A DNA stretch of 42,513 nt, taken from an uncultured Clostridia bacterium (GTDB lineage Bacteria > Bacillota > Clostridia > TANB77 > CAG-465). The notes beneath the pieces were generated by a model that was not told the DNA's origin, did not search any database, and saw nothing but the letters and a program-made list of their open reading frames with translations. Below, one piece after another: positions 1-7,711 of this stretch. Where the stretch lies: NCBI GenBank assembly GCA_944387375.1, contig CALXEQ010000012.1:1-42513 (forward strand), in the 5' to 3' direction. How positions within the stretch are numbered: position 1 is the stretch's first letter; each line of letters begins with the position of its first letter. The translations under genes were made by a program, and so were the position numbers.

Positions 1-35
1 TTTTTAACCTTGTTCATATAACCCTCACTATTTAT

Positions 36-65
36 ATTATACCATACTATGTACATTATGTTCAA
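36..65 (-). promoter_or_regulatory. Promoter for a gene beyond the left edge
   Basis: On the minus strand TTGAAC (60-65) and TATAAT (36-41) are separated by 18 nt. It points out of the window, so the gene it drives is not visible. Confidence 0.5.
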
Positions 66-164
66 TTTGTTTATTAAGATTTTTTTAAATTATATATTTT
101 TAATTAATATATTGTTAAAATTTTTAAATTATATTAAAATTAAAATATAAGGTAAGGTTTAAAT

Positions 165-1253
165 ATGAAAAAGAAAATTATAATTATTTGTATAGCTATT
201 TTAATAACAGCCTTAGTAACTACTATAATACTTAATTTTAATAACATTTTTTATAAAGCAACAAATCTTGAAAAAACAGAAAATGTTGAAGTATTTGCTA
301 CAATAAACGATACAGTTACTGCTGATAGTACTTGGTGTGGTATATTTCAATTAGTATGGAATGATATAAAAAATGATTTAGCAAATGGACAAATTCATTC
401 ATCTACACCAAACACAACTGTAGAAAATCTTAACCAGGAAGATTTTACAAAAGACATGATTTCAGATGAATACTACTATCAAATTTATGACGAAAAATCT
501 CCTGAACTTAAAGAAATAATAGAGCAAGCTATAATGGAAAAATTTAATCAAACTAGCTCTATATTAGACACAATTGATTGGTCAAAAAGTGAAAATATAA
601 TTTTCTATGCAATGCTTTATAGAAAATTTGAATTTTATAATAAATTTGACAATCTAGAAAATGATACGTTTTCAAACAAATATGAAAATATAGAATATTT
701 TGGAATAGATGAAAGTAGTAACAATGATTTAGGTAATCAAGTCGATGTATTATTTTACAATTCTCAAAATAGTTTTGCTTTTTTAATAAATACTAAAACA
801 GATGATGAGGTTATAATATATAAAAATCCTAAAGGTGAAACTTTTAAGCAAATGTATGATAATATGAATAAACAAGCAGAAAAATATAATGGAGATAAAA
901 TATTTAATGATGTAGATCAACTTAAAATTCCTAAAATAAATATTGATTTAGAAAAAGATTATTCTGAGCTTACAAATAAAATATTTACTACTAATAATAT
1001 TGAACATTCACAATTTAAAATAGAAAATGCTTTACAATCAATAAAATTTAATTTAGATGAAGAGGGCGGAGAAATAAAAAGTGATGTTATTTTTGACACT
1101 AACTGGTATACAAGTGGTATCAATCAAGAAAAAGAGAAAAAAGAACCAAGATATTTCTATGTAGATGATACTTTTGTAATTTTCTTACGAGAAAAAGGAA
1201 AAGAATTACCATATTTTGCAGGTAGAATTGATAACATTACAAAATTTCAATAA
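165..1253 (+). CDS. Serpin-like secreted or membrane-anchored protein (non-inhibitory hinge)
   Basis: A 362-residue protein with one N-terminal hydrophobic segment (about 5-27) that could be a signal anchor. The rest follows the serpin order: an s3A-like region near 145-175 (IIFYAMLYRKFEFYNKFD), a short-strand region, a KIPKINID strand near 252-260, a sheet-A/hinge-like stretch FNLDEEGGEIKSDV (about 292-305) and a C-terminal strand pair FVIFLREKGKELPYFAGRI. Inhibitory serpins have a hinge EEGTEAAA; here the alanines are replaced by IKS after EEGGE, so protease inhibition is unlikely if the fold is right. The first 130 residues match serpins poorly. The ATG follows a GGTAAGG ribosome site. Likely monocistronic, ended by a hairpin at 1266. 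The assignment rests on eye-aligned motifs; it could instead be an unrelated exported protein. Confidence 0.5.
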   Translation: MKKKIIIICIAILITALVTTIILNFNNIFYKATNLEKTENVEVFATINDTVTADSTWCGIFQLVWNDIKNDLANGQIHSSTPNTTVENLNQEDFTKDMISDEYYYQIYDEKSPELKEIIEQAIMEKFNQTSSILDTIDWSKSENIIFYAMLYRKFEFYNKFDNLENDTFSNKYENIEYFGIDESSNNDLGNQVDVLFYNSQNSFAFLINTKTDDEVIIYKNPKGETFKQMYDNMNKQAEKYNGDKIFNDVDQLKIPKINIDLEKDYSELTNKIFTTNNIEHSQFKIENALQSIKFNLDEEGGEIKSDVIFDTNWYTSGINQEKEKKEPRYFYVDDTFVIFLREKGKELPYFAGRIDNITKFQ

Positions 1254-1265
1254 TTTATTTATAAA

Positions 1266-1300
1266 AACTCAAAGAAATTATGATTTTTTTGAGTTTTTTA
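1266..1300 (+). terminator. Intrinsic terminator after the serpin-like gene
   Basis: Stem AACTCAAA / TTTGAGTT followed by TTTTTTA. Confidence 0.75.
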
Positions 1301-1321
1301 TTATTGAAATGCTAAAAATAA

Positions 1322-1350
1322 TTGTATAGGAAAGAAAAAAATGATATAAT
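1322..1350 (+). promoter_or_regulatory. Promoter of D-lactate dehydrogenase gene
   Basis: TTGTAT (1322-1327), 17-nt spacer, TATAAT (1345-1350), followed by the AGGAGG ribosome site at 1369-1374. Confidence 0.65.
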
Positions 1351-1382
1351 ATAGTTTGGCTATAGTACAGGAGGAATAAGTT

Positions 1383-2375
1383 ATGGTAAAAATTTTATTT
1401 TATGACACAAAAGAATATGATAAGAAATTATTTGAAAGGTATAACAAAGATTACGGATTTGAAATAAAATATCTAGAATCTAAATTAAATAATGAAACAG
1501 CTCCACTTGCTAATGGATATGATGCTGTTTGTATCTTTGTAAATGATAGAGCAGACAAAGAAACACTAGATATTTTAAAAGAATGTGGTGTAAAATTAAT
1601 TGTTTTACGTTGTGCTGGATATAACAATGTAGATATTAAAAATTTACCAGAAGGTATGAGCGTTGTTAGAGTTCCTAGATATTCACCTTATGCAGTTGCA
1701 GAACACGCAGTAGCACTACTTTTAAGTGTTGATAGAAAAATATATAAATCTTATCAAAGAACAAAAAAATACAACTTTACTTTAAATGGACTACTTGGAT
1801 TTGATATACACGGAAAGACTGTAGGTGTTATTGGAACAGGAAAAATTGGTAAAGTATTTATCAATATTATGAAGGGATTTGGAACTGAAGTTTTAGCTTA
1901 TGATGTATATCCTGATGAAAAAGCAGCTCAAGAAATGGGATTTAGATATACTACTCTTGATGAATTATACGAAAAATCAGATATAATTTCTCTACATTGT
2001 CCATTAACAGATGAAAATACAAATATGATAAATAAAGACTCAATTGAAAAAATGAAAAAAGGTGTTGTAATTATCAATACAAGTAGAGGAAAACTAATAA
2101 ACAGTGATGATTTAATTGATGCATTAGGTAAAGGAAAAATAGGAGGACTTGGTCTTGATGTATTTGATGAAGAAGAAGATTTCTTCTTAAACGATATGTC
2201 TAATTCTTATTATAGAAATACCGAACTTTCTATATTACTAACAATGCCTAATGTTGTTATTACATCACATCAAGCTTTCTTTACAAAAGAAGCATTAGAT
2301 AAAATTGGTAAAGTATCTATGGGCAATATAAAAGAATTTTTTGAAACAGGAAGTTGCGAAAATTTTGTACAATAA
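1383..2375 (+). CDS. ldhA: D-lactate dehydrogenase (D-2-hydroxyacid dehydrogenase)
   Basis: A 330-residue cytosolic NADH-dependent enzyme that would reduce pyruvate to D-lactate, a fermentation end reaction. The nucleotide-binding motif GTGKIG is at 151-156. The three catalytic residues sit at the family's usual positions: Arg235 in INTSRGKL, Glu264 in FDEEED and His296 in TSHQAF. Length equals that of LdhA-type enzymes (about 330), and the long C-terminal FFLNDMSNSYYRN loop is typical of D-LDH rather than of glycerate or phosphoglycerate dehydrogenases. The ATG is preceded by AGGAGG. It is monocistronic, between its own promoter at 1322 and a strong hairpin at 2381. A D-2-hydroxyisocaproate dehydrogenase is the main alternative; substrate cannot be settled from sequence. 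Confidence 0.9.
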   Translation: MVKILFYDTKEYDKKLFERYNKDYGFEIKYLESKLNNETAPLANGYDAVCIFVNDRADKETLDILKECGVKLIVLRCAGYNNVDIKNLPEGMSVVRVPRYSPYAVAEHAVALLLSVDRKIYKSYQRTKKYNFTLNGLLGFDIHGKTVGVIGTGKIGKVFINIMKGFGTEVLAYDVYPDEKAAQEMGFRYTTLDELYEKSDIISLHCPLTDENTNMINKDSIEKMKKGVVIINTSRGKLINSDDLIDALGKGKIGGLGLDVFDEEEDFFLNDMSNSYYRNTELSILLTMPNVVITSHQAFFTKEALDKIGKVSMGNIKEFFETGSCENFVQ

Positions 2376-2380
2376 TATGA

Positions 2381-2416
2381 AATCACTCTAGCTTTTGCTA
2401 GAGTGATTCTTTTTAT
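2381..2416 (+). terminator. Intrinsic terminator after ldhA
   Basis: Perfect 12-bp stem AATCACTCTAGC with TTTT loop, followed by CTTTTTAT. It overlaps the stop codon of the convergent small gene. Confidence 0.85.
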
Positions 2417-2667
2417 TTGGTCGCTAACAAATTTGTAAGTGCTACACTTCCTATAACAATTCCATTTACTATTAACATAACTGTTGAATTATTAACATTT
2501 GCAAACTTATTTTGTACATATTCACGTATCTTTCCAACAGTATTTACAGCATTTTTTCTTATTGTGTCAAAATCTACTGCAAATTCATATTCTACTGGAG
2601 TATAAGCATATATAACAATTTGTGGTATTCCATCACGCATTTCATATCTATGTGTTATCTGTATCAT
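2413..2667 (-). CDS. Small protein of unknown function (84 aa)
   Basis: Not recognised. An 84-residue protein whose first half is a polar beta-like stretch and whose C-terminal quarter (about 62-82, VMLIVNGIVIGSVALTNLL) is hydrophobic and could be a membrane segment or buried core. The ATG has an upstream AGGTGA ribosome site at moderate spacing. It is alone on the minus strand, convergent with ldhA and divergent from the carboxypeptidase gene. The ribosome site and position between two regulated units support a real gene; the antisense reading frame over the same bases is its shadow. Confidence 0.6.
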   Translation of the reverse strand: MIQITHRYEMRDGIPQIVIYAYTPVEYEFAVDFDTIRKNAVNTVGKIREYVQNKFANVNNSTVMLIVNGIVIGSVALTNLLATK

Positions 2668-2718
2668 ATTATCACCTAAAAATATTTTCTGTTGATAAAT
2701 AAATAATATACTTTTTTA

Positions 2719-2746
2719 TTGAAAATTTTATTTTATATGATACAAT
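2719..2746 (+). promoter_or_regulatory. Promoter giving a near-leaderless mRNA
   Basis: TTGAAA (2719-2724), 16-nt spacer, TACAAT (2741-2746). Only 7 nt separate the -10 box from the ATG at 2754, so transcription would start at or beside the start codon. Confidence 0.5.
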
Positions 2747-2753
2747 TTTAATT

Positions 2754-4007
2754 ATGAAAAATAAATTTTTAATTATATTTATATTTTTTAATTTAATTTT
2801 AAATACAGTTTTAGGAGCTGAAAATTTAGATAATATAACTTCTACCAACTATGGAGTGTATGAAGCAGACAATTTAAAACAACTATATGGTCAAAACACA
2901 CAAGAAAAAATATCTATTGCAAGTATTACAAAACTTATGACCGCAGTTGTTGCAATAGAGAATATTAATGATTTTAACGAATATGTTACAGTTGATTATT
3001 CACTTATATCAAATAATCTAGACCCAGAATTAGCTGTAGCTGGTATATATGATGGTCAAACACTTACGTATTATGATTTACTTGCTACAATGCTTATACC
3101 GTCTGGTGCAGATAGTGCCATATATCTTAGTGAAATTATATTTAATGATAGTACAGAGTTTATTAATCAGATGAATAAAAAAGCACATGAACTTCAAATG
3201 AATAATACAAATTTTAGTAATGTTACAGGTTTAGATGATGAAAATAATTATTCAACTATAGAAGATGTAGCAAAACTTCTAAAATATGTACTTGAAAATA
3301 ATACTTTAAAAGAAATAATAAGTTTAAAAGAATATACAACTACAGATGGTAAATTAACTGTATCTAGCACTATTTCAAGGTCCGCACAAAGATATGGTAT
3401 AGATATAAATTATATACTGGGTGGAAAAACTGGAACTACAGGAGATGCTGGAATATGTCTTGCTAGCTATTTTAATGATGAAAGTGTTGAATTAATTACA
3501 GTAGTAACAGGAGCAGATATGTATTCTACAGAACCATTTAATATCATCGATACAGAGAGTTTAGATGAATATATATCAGATACTTATTCAATGCAAAATA
3601 TAATATCTACAGGAGAAGAAATTTTAAGACTTAATACATTAAACTGTAAGCAAGATAGTGTTACATTTTACAGTGACACCAATATAACTAAATATCTTGA
3701 TAAATTAGATAAAAGTAAAATAAATATAGAATATAATGGTGTTGAAATTTTAACTTCTAATATACAAGAAGGAGAAAAAATTGGAGAAATAAGTATATAT
3801 TATGATAATGAACTATTAAAAACAAGCGATATAATACTAAATGAAAAATTAGATTTTAGTTTAACAAAATGGATTAGTAACAATAGATATCCTATTCTTA
3901 TTACTATAGCAAGTATACTAGTACTTTCTATATTATTCTATATAAAATTTAAGAAAAAATCTAAAAATTTAAAATCGAAAATAAAAACAAAAAATAGCAA
4001 GAAATAA
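2754..4007 (+). CDS. D-alanyl-D-alanine carboxypeptidase (peptidase S11)
   Basis: A 417-residue penicillin-binding protein that would trim the terminal D-Ala of peptidoglycan stem peptides outside the membrane. Signal peptide about 1-22. Active-site SxxK is S57-I-T-K60 and the KTG motif is K225-T-G. The second motif, usually SGN, reads S117-G-A-D, so the Asn is replaced. A C-terminal membrane helix (about 376-396) followed by a Lys-rich tail anchors the protein, in DacF style. No ribosome site precedes the ATG, and the likely promoter places the transcript start within a base or two of it. It is monocistronic, ended by a hairpin that also faces the convergent thioesterase gene. Confidence 0.85.
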   Translation: MKNKFLIIFIFFNLILNTVLGAENLDNITSTNYGVYEADNLKQLYGQNTQEKISIASITKLMTAVVAIENINDFNEYVTVDYSLISNNLDPELAVAGIYDGQTLTYYDLLATMLIPSGADSAIYLSEIIFNDSTEFINQMNKKAHELQMNNTNFSNVTGLDDENNYSTIEDVAKLLKYVLENNTLKEIISLKEYTTTDGKLTVSSTISRSAQRYGIDINYILGGKTGTTGDAGICLASYFNDESVELITVVTGADMYSTEPFNIIDTESLDEYISDTYSMQNIISTGEEILRLNTLNCKQDSVTFYSDTNITKYLDKLDKSKINIEYNGVEILTSNIQEGEKIGEISIYYDNELLKTSDIILNEKLDFSLTKWISNNRYPILITIASILVLSILFYIKFKKKSKNLKSKIKTKNSKK

Positions 4008-4024
4008 GTTTCTTGCTATTTTAT
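3993..4024. terminator. Bidirectional terminator between carboxypeptidase and thioesterase
   Basis: 12-bp stem AATAGCAAGAAA / TTTCTTGCTATT with A-rich and T-rich flanks, usable in both directions. Confidence 0.8.
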
Positions 4025-4749
4025 TCTTTGCTAAAAATTACTACACCATTTAATATATTTTTTTCCTTGTTATACATATATACAATATGTTCTCCATCCT
4101 TAAATTCATAGTAACATGAAACTATATCCTTATATAACATTTCCTTTTTATAAATAATAGATATATTATTAAACTCATCATCTATAATATTATCTGGCAA
4201 AGTTTCTACTGCTATATCTAAAAAGCACAAATTATTTACATGATGATTTGCATCTAAATCTCTTTTCATTATAGTATATGTATAAGCCTCATCCAAACTT
4301 TTTGTTAGCTTTATTCTTTCATTTAATTCAGTATCAAATAGACGTCTTTCTACTGGTTTATATATTTTTATCATATCATCTGTAATTTTTTTTATCATAT
4401 GATTTTTAGCATCAACAAATACCCATTTAGAAGATGCTTTTGCTATTAATTCGTTATTACAATATACTTCAAATTCTCTTAAAGAATATATCTTATTATA
4501 AAAATTTGCCCATGTTTTTACATTAAGAGTATCATTATATCCTGCTCTTTTATATACTTTAAGTCTCCAATATAAAATCACCCATGTAGTTCCTGTTCTT
4601 TCAATATCTGCTATCCCATGTCCTACTTGGCTACTAGCAAGATTTGCAGCTTCTTGAAGAATACGTATAAAGCCTTTATCTGTTATTTTATAGTTTTGTC
4701 CTACGTCAAGTACTGTAATCTTTTCATTACATTCAAAAATTCCATCCAT
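4021..4749 (-). CDS. Acyl-ACP thioesterase
   Basis: A 242-residue tandem hot-dog thioesterase that would release free fatty acids from acyl carrier protein in the cytosol. The N-terminal hot-dog contains the family string TTWVILYWRLKVYK (about 53-67); the second carries the catalytic loop DANHHVNN (about 166-173) with the Asp/Asn-His pattern of bacterial FatA/FatB-type enzymes. Length fits bacterial members (about 240-250) rather than plant ones. It lies downstream of tRNA-Glu on the same strand but behind a hairpin at 4771, so it is probably a separate unit. The ATG follows GAAGGTGAAG. Confidence 0.85.
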   Translation of the reverse strand: MDGIFECNEKITVLDVGQNYKITDKGFIRILQEAANLASSQVGHGIADIERTGTTWVILYWRLKVYKRAGYNDTLNVKTWANFYNKIYSLREFEVYCNNELIAKASSKWVFVDAKNHMIKKITDDMIKIYKPVERRLFDTELNERIKLTKSLDEAYTYTIMKRDLDANHHVNNLCFLDIAVETLPDNIIDDEFNNISIIYKKEMLYKDIVSCYYEFKDGEHIVYMYNKEKNILNGVVIFSKE

Positions 4750-4770
4750 TTCTTCACCTTCTTTATTAAT

Positions 4771-4808
4771 AAAGCCTCATAATACTTTAAAAGTATTACA
4801 AGGCTTTT
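4771..4808 (-). terminator. Terminator-like hairpin after tRNA-Glu
   Basis: Arms AAAGCCT / AGGCTTT with an inner AATACTTT / AAAGTATT pairing; both flanks are T/A-rich. On the minus strand it separates tRNA-Glu from the thioesterase gene. Confidence 0.55.
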
Positions 4809-4820
4809 TGGATTATGTTC

Positions 4821-4895
4821 TGGTGACCCCTACGGGAATCGAACCCATGATTCGACCTTGAGAGGGTCGCGTCTTAACCGCTTGACCAAGGGGCC
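4821..4895 (-). tRNA. tRNA-Glu (CTC anticodon)
   Basis: A 75-nt cloverleaf on the minus strand: acceptor GGCCCCT / AGGGGTC, D-arm GTC..GAC, anticodon stem CGACC / GGTCG with loop CTCTCAA (anticodon CTC, reading GAG), T-arm GGGTTCGATTCCC and an encoded CCA. The body resembles bacterial tRNA-Glu. It has its own promoter just upstream. Confidence 0.95.
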
Positions 4896-4906
4896 ATCAC
4901 AGTAGT

Positions 4907-4935
4907 ATTATAGCATAAATTATTTTTAGAGTAAA
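4907..4935 (-). promoter_or_regulatory. Promoter of tRNA-Glu
   Basis: TTTACT (4930-4935), 17-nt spacer, TATAAT (4907-4912). The -10 box lies in one arm of the large inverted repeat at 4909-4969. Confidence 0.7.
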
Positions 4936-4969
4936 GTTTTTTATACAAAAAACTTTAATTTATGCTATA
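4909..4969. repeat. Long inverted repeat between trhA and tRNA-Glu
   Basis: Outer arms TATAGCATAAAT (4909-4920) and ATTTATGCTATA (4958-4969) are perfect complements. Inside, AAAGTTTTTT (4933-4942) and AAAAAACTTT (4947-4956) pair around a 4-nt loop. It could act as the trhA transcript end, but lacks a clean U-tract. Confidence 0.7.
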
Positions 4970-4977
4970 ATCTACTT

Positions 4978-5643
4978 TTAAAGTACAAATAATGTTACAG
5001 ATAAAAAATGACATATTGAGCCACCTAAAACAAATAAATGCCATATAGTATGAAAATATCTCAAATTTTTAGTCTGTAATGCATAAAATATAACTCCAAG
5101 TGTATAAGAAAGTCCTCCTGCTAATAGTAGATAAAATCCTGCCATAGCATCATTCATTTTAAAGAATTGGATTATTTCTGGAATTGCTATTACTACAACC
5201 CAACCCATAACTATATATGATACTATATTTAGCACTTTAAATTTATTTTTAAAAAATGCGTATAATACTATTCCAAAAACAGCTATTGCCCAAACTATAG
5301 AAAAAATAACCCATGCTTTTGTAGGATCTACACTTCTTAATGCTACAAGTGTAAAAGGTGTATAAGAACCTGCAATAAGTAAATATATAGTACAATGATC
5401 AAAAACTTTCAATACTTTCTTTGCTTTTTCATTACTAATAGCATGATATAGTGTAGACATAGTATATAAAATTATTAAACTTGCTCCAAATATTGCAGAT
5501 GTTACTACACCAATAGTATTATGATGTATTGCAGCAACAACAACCATTATAACAAGGGCAGCTATAGAAAGTAATGAGCCTATACCATGAGTTATAGAGT
5601 TAGATATTTCTTCTCCTAAAGTATATAGCTTTTTACTACTCAT
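4978..5643 (-). CDS. trhA: Hemolysin III / TrhA-family (PAQR) membrane protein
   Basis: A 221-residue integral membrane protein with seven predicted hydrophobic helices. It carries the family signatures near the N-terminus (EEISNSITHGIG, about 11-22), SxxYH (STLYHAIS, about 63-70), and the C-terminal HxxxH-like FHTIWHLFVLGG. The conserved Ser, Asp and His residues define the PAQR/hemolysin III superfamily; bacterial members are tied to membrane energetics and fluidity, not proven hemolysis. Its ATG lies 8 nt inside the end of tyrS (ATGAGTAG overlap), so it is very probably translated by coupling from the tyrS message. Confidence 0.85.
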   Translation of the reverse strand: MSSKKLYTLGEEISNSITHGIGSLLSIAALVIMVVVAAIHHNTIGVVTSAIFGASLIILYTMSTLYHAISNEKAKKVLKVFDHCTIYLLIAGSYTPFTLVALRSVDPTKAWVIFSIVWAIAVFGIVLYAFFKNKFKVLNIVSYIVMGWVVVIAIPEIIQFFKMNDAMAGFYLLLAGGLSYTLGVIFYALQTKNLRYFHTIWHLFVLGGSICHFLSVTLFVL

Positions 5644-6880
5644 CTATAAATTCACCCAAGAAATATTTTTTCTTTCCTTTACGTATAACTACGTATTTAT
5701 TATCTAAAGCATTTTCTCTACCAACATTATATTCTAAAGACTCTACTTTATCTCCATTTACATATATGCTTCCTGAAGATATAAATTCTCTTGCTTCTCT
5801 TTTGCTTGAGCATATTTTGCTATTTACAAGAAAATCTACAATATTCTCTTCCTCTTTAATATCAATGTGATCAACTTTTGAAAATATTTTTCCTATTTGA
5901 TCAGCAGGTAATTTCTTTATATCTCCACTAAATAAAGCTCTACTAATTTCAACAGCCTTTTGATACTCTTCTTCTCCGTGAATATCACGTACAACTTCAT
6001 GAGCAAGTGTCTCTTGTGCAATTCTTTTTTCAGGAGCTTCTAAGTGTTTTTTCATTATTTCTTCTATTTCACTTTTGCTAAGAAAAGTAAATCTTTTTAA
6101 ATATGCCTCCATCATGCTATCTTCTAAATTATATAAATATTGATATAATTCATAAGCAGATGTTTTATTTATATCTAGCCATACTGCATTTCCTTCAGAT
6201 TTTCCCATTTTCTTTCCTTGAGAATCAACTGCCAAAGGAATTGAAAATGCATATACTTCTTCGCCAGTCAACTTACGTATTATTTCTATACCTGTAGTTA
6301 AATTTCCCCATTGATCTGAGCCACCAATCTGTAATGTAACACCATAGTTATCATGTAAATGTTTAAAATCTACACCTTGAATTAGCATGTATGAAAATTC
6401 AGCATAAGATATACCTATTTCAAGTTGTCTTTTTACTAAATCTTTATTTATCATATAATTTACATTGATATATTTACCATAGTCTCTTAAAAAGTCTATA
6501 TAATTAACATCCTTAAACCAATCATAATTATTAACACATTTAATTCCAAATAATCTTTCAACTTGAGCCTTTAATTTTTCAAAATTACTTTGTATTACTT
6601 TTGCATCAGCCTTTTCTCTTTCTCCTGTTCCTCTTGGATCACCAACAAGTCCTGTTGCACCACCAACAAGAAGTATAGGATTATGTCCTGCTTTTTGTAG
6701 TCTTTTTGCTACAAGAAATGTAGAGTAATGGCCAATATGTAAGCTATCAGCTGTAGGATCAGTTCCAAGATAAAAAGTTAATTTTTCATTATTTAATTTA
6801 TCTATTAAATCCTCGCTACTTAAATCTTTAATAAGTCCTCTCCATTGTAAATCTTCGTATAAAGTCATTTCTTTATCCAT
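5636..6880 (-). CDS. tyrS: Tyrosyl-tRNA synthetase
   Basis: A 414-residue class I synthetase that charges tRNA-Tyr. HIGH motif at 48-51, tyrosine pocket region YMLIQGVDF and GGSDQWGN (186-193), KMSKS-like loop KMGKS at 224-228, then a helical anticodon-binding region and a C-terminal S4-type RNA-binding domain from about 345. Length is normal. The divergent spacer is only 77 bp to the next usable start, too short for a T-box leader; instead a promoter overlapping a perfect palindrome sits there. Followed by overlapping trhA. Confidence 0.96.
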   Translation of the reverse strand: MDKEMTLYEDLQWRGLIKDLSSEDLIDKLNNEKLTFYLGTDPTADSLHIGHYSTFLVAKRLQKAGHNPILLVGGATGLVGDPRGTGEREKADAKVIQSNFEKLKAQVERLFGIKCVNNYDWFKDVNYIDFLRDYGKYINVNYMINKDLVKRQLEIGISYAEFSYMLIQGVDFKHLHDNYGVTLQIGGSDQWGNLTTGIEIIRKLTGEEVYAFSIPLAVDSQGKKMGKSEGNAVWLDINKTSAYELYQYLYNLEDSMMEAYLKRFTFLSKSEIEEIMKKHLEAPEKRIAQETLAHEVVRDIHGEEEYQKAVEISRALFSGDIKKLPADQIGKIFSKVDHIDIKEEENIVDFLVNSKICSSKREAREFISSGSIYVNGDKVESLEYNVGRENALDNKYVVIRKGKKKYFLGEFIDE

Positions 6881-6900
6881 TTATCTCCCACCTTCACTCT

Positions 6901-6942
6901 AAATATGATATTTAGTATATCATATTTAGTTTTAAAGTACAA
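6901..6942 (-). promoter_or_regulatory. tyrS-trhA promoter with palindromic operator-like site
   Basis: TTGTAC (6937-6942), 17-nt spacer, TATACT (6914-6919). The -10 box lies in the centre of a perfect inverted repeat, AAATATGATA (6901-6910) / TATCATATTT (6918-6927), placed where a repressor could block RNA polymerase. Confidence 0.55.
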
Positions 6943-7014
6943 TACTCCTAAAATATTATGCCAAAACTTTTATTTCTCTTTTATAAATGTTATACTATTT
7001 TAGGAGGAAATTTT

Positions 7015-7686
7015 ATGGACTATATTAAATTAATTGATAAAAACTTATATAATTATTTACAAGAAAATATCTTACCTAAATACGAAAAAAATATTGGTGG
7101 TCATGATGTATCTCACATTAACTATGTTATAAATAGATCTTTTGAAATAATACAAGAATTTAAATTAGATATAAATTATAATATAGTATATACAACTGCT
7201 ATGTATCATGATATTGGATATAAAAAAGATCCAGATAATCATGAAATTGTGTCTGCTCAAATTTTTGATAGTGATAATAATATAAAAAGATTTTTTAACA
7301 AAGATGATCAAAAAATTATACATGAAGCAATAGTAGATCATAGAGCAAGTCTTGAATATGAGCCAAGAAGTATATATGGAAAAATTGTATCTTCTGCTGA
7401 TAGAGAAATATCTGTAGAAAATATGCTAATACGTTCATTAAAGTATCAAAGAGATAAACACAAAGCTGAAAATCCAACTCTTGATGATATAATAGAATAT
7501 TCATATAAAAAATTATCTAGTAAATACGGAAAAGTTAATGGATATGCAAAAATGTATTACAAAGATAAAAAATATAACGACTATATAGAAGAAATTAATG
7601 TTTTATTAGATTCAAAGGAGTTATTTAAAGAAAAGGAAAAAGAAATTGCTAATAAAATAGGGTTATTAAAAGAAGATAATAGCTAG
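7015..7686 (+). CDS. HD-domain phosphohydrolase
   Basis: A 223-residue cytosolic HD-superfamily protein. The ligands are visible as H-DVSH (about 29-33), the HD pair in MYHDIGY (about 63-69), NHE (about 75-77) and a later D (SADREIS). It resembles the stand-alone HD hydrolases annotated as uncharacterised metal-dependent phosphohydrolases; substrate unknown. The reading frame is open from 6958, but the ATG at 7015 with an AGGAGG site 8 nt upstream is clearly the start. It is convergent with the lysozyme gene, with a shared bidirectional terminator overlapping its 3' end. Confidence 0.8.
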   Translation: MDYIKLIDKNLYNYLQENILPKYEKNIGGHDVSHINYVINRSFEIIQEFKLDINYNIVYTTAMYHDIGYKKDPDNHEIVSAQIFDSDNNIKRFFNKDDQKIIHEAIVDHRASLEYEPRSIYGKIVSSADREISVENMLIRSLKYQRDKHKAENPTLDDIIEYSYKKLSSKYGKVNGYAKMYYKDKKYNDYIEEINVLLDSKELFKEKEKEIANKIGLLKEDNS

Positions 7687-7709
7687 GTTTACTAACTATT
7701 ATCTTCTTT
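7668..7709. terminator. Bidirectional terminator between HD gene and lysozyme gene
   Basis: Stem AAAGAAGATAATAG / CTATTATCTTCTTT around a short loop; the left arm includes the HD gene's last codons. Confidence 0.8.
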
Positions 7710-7711
7710 AA

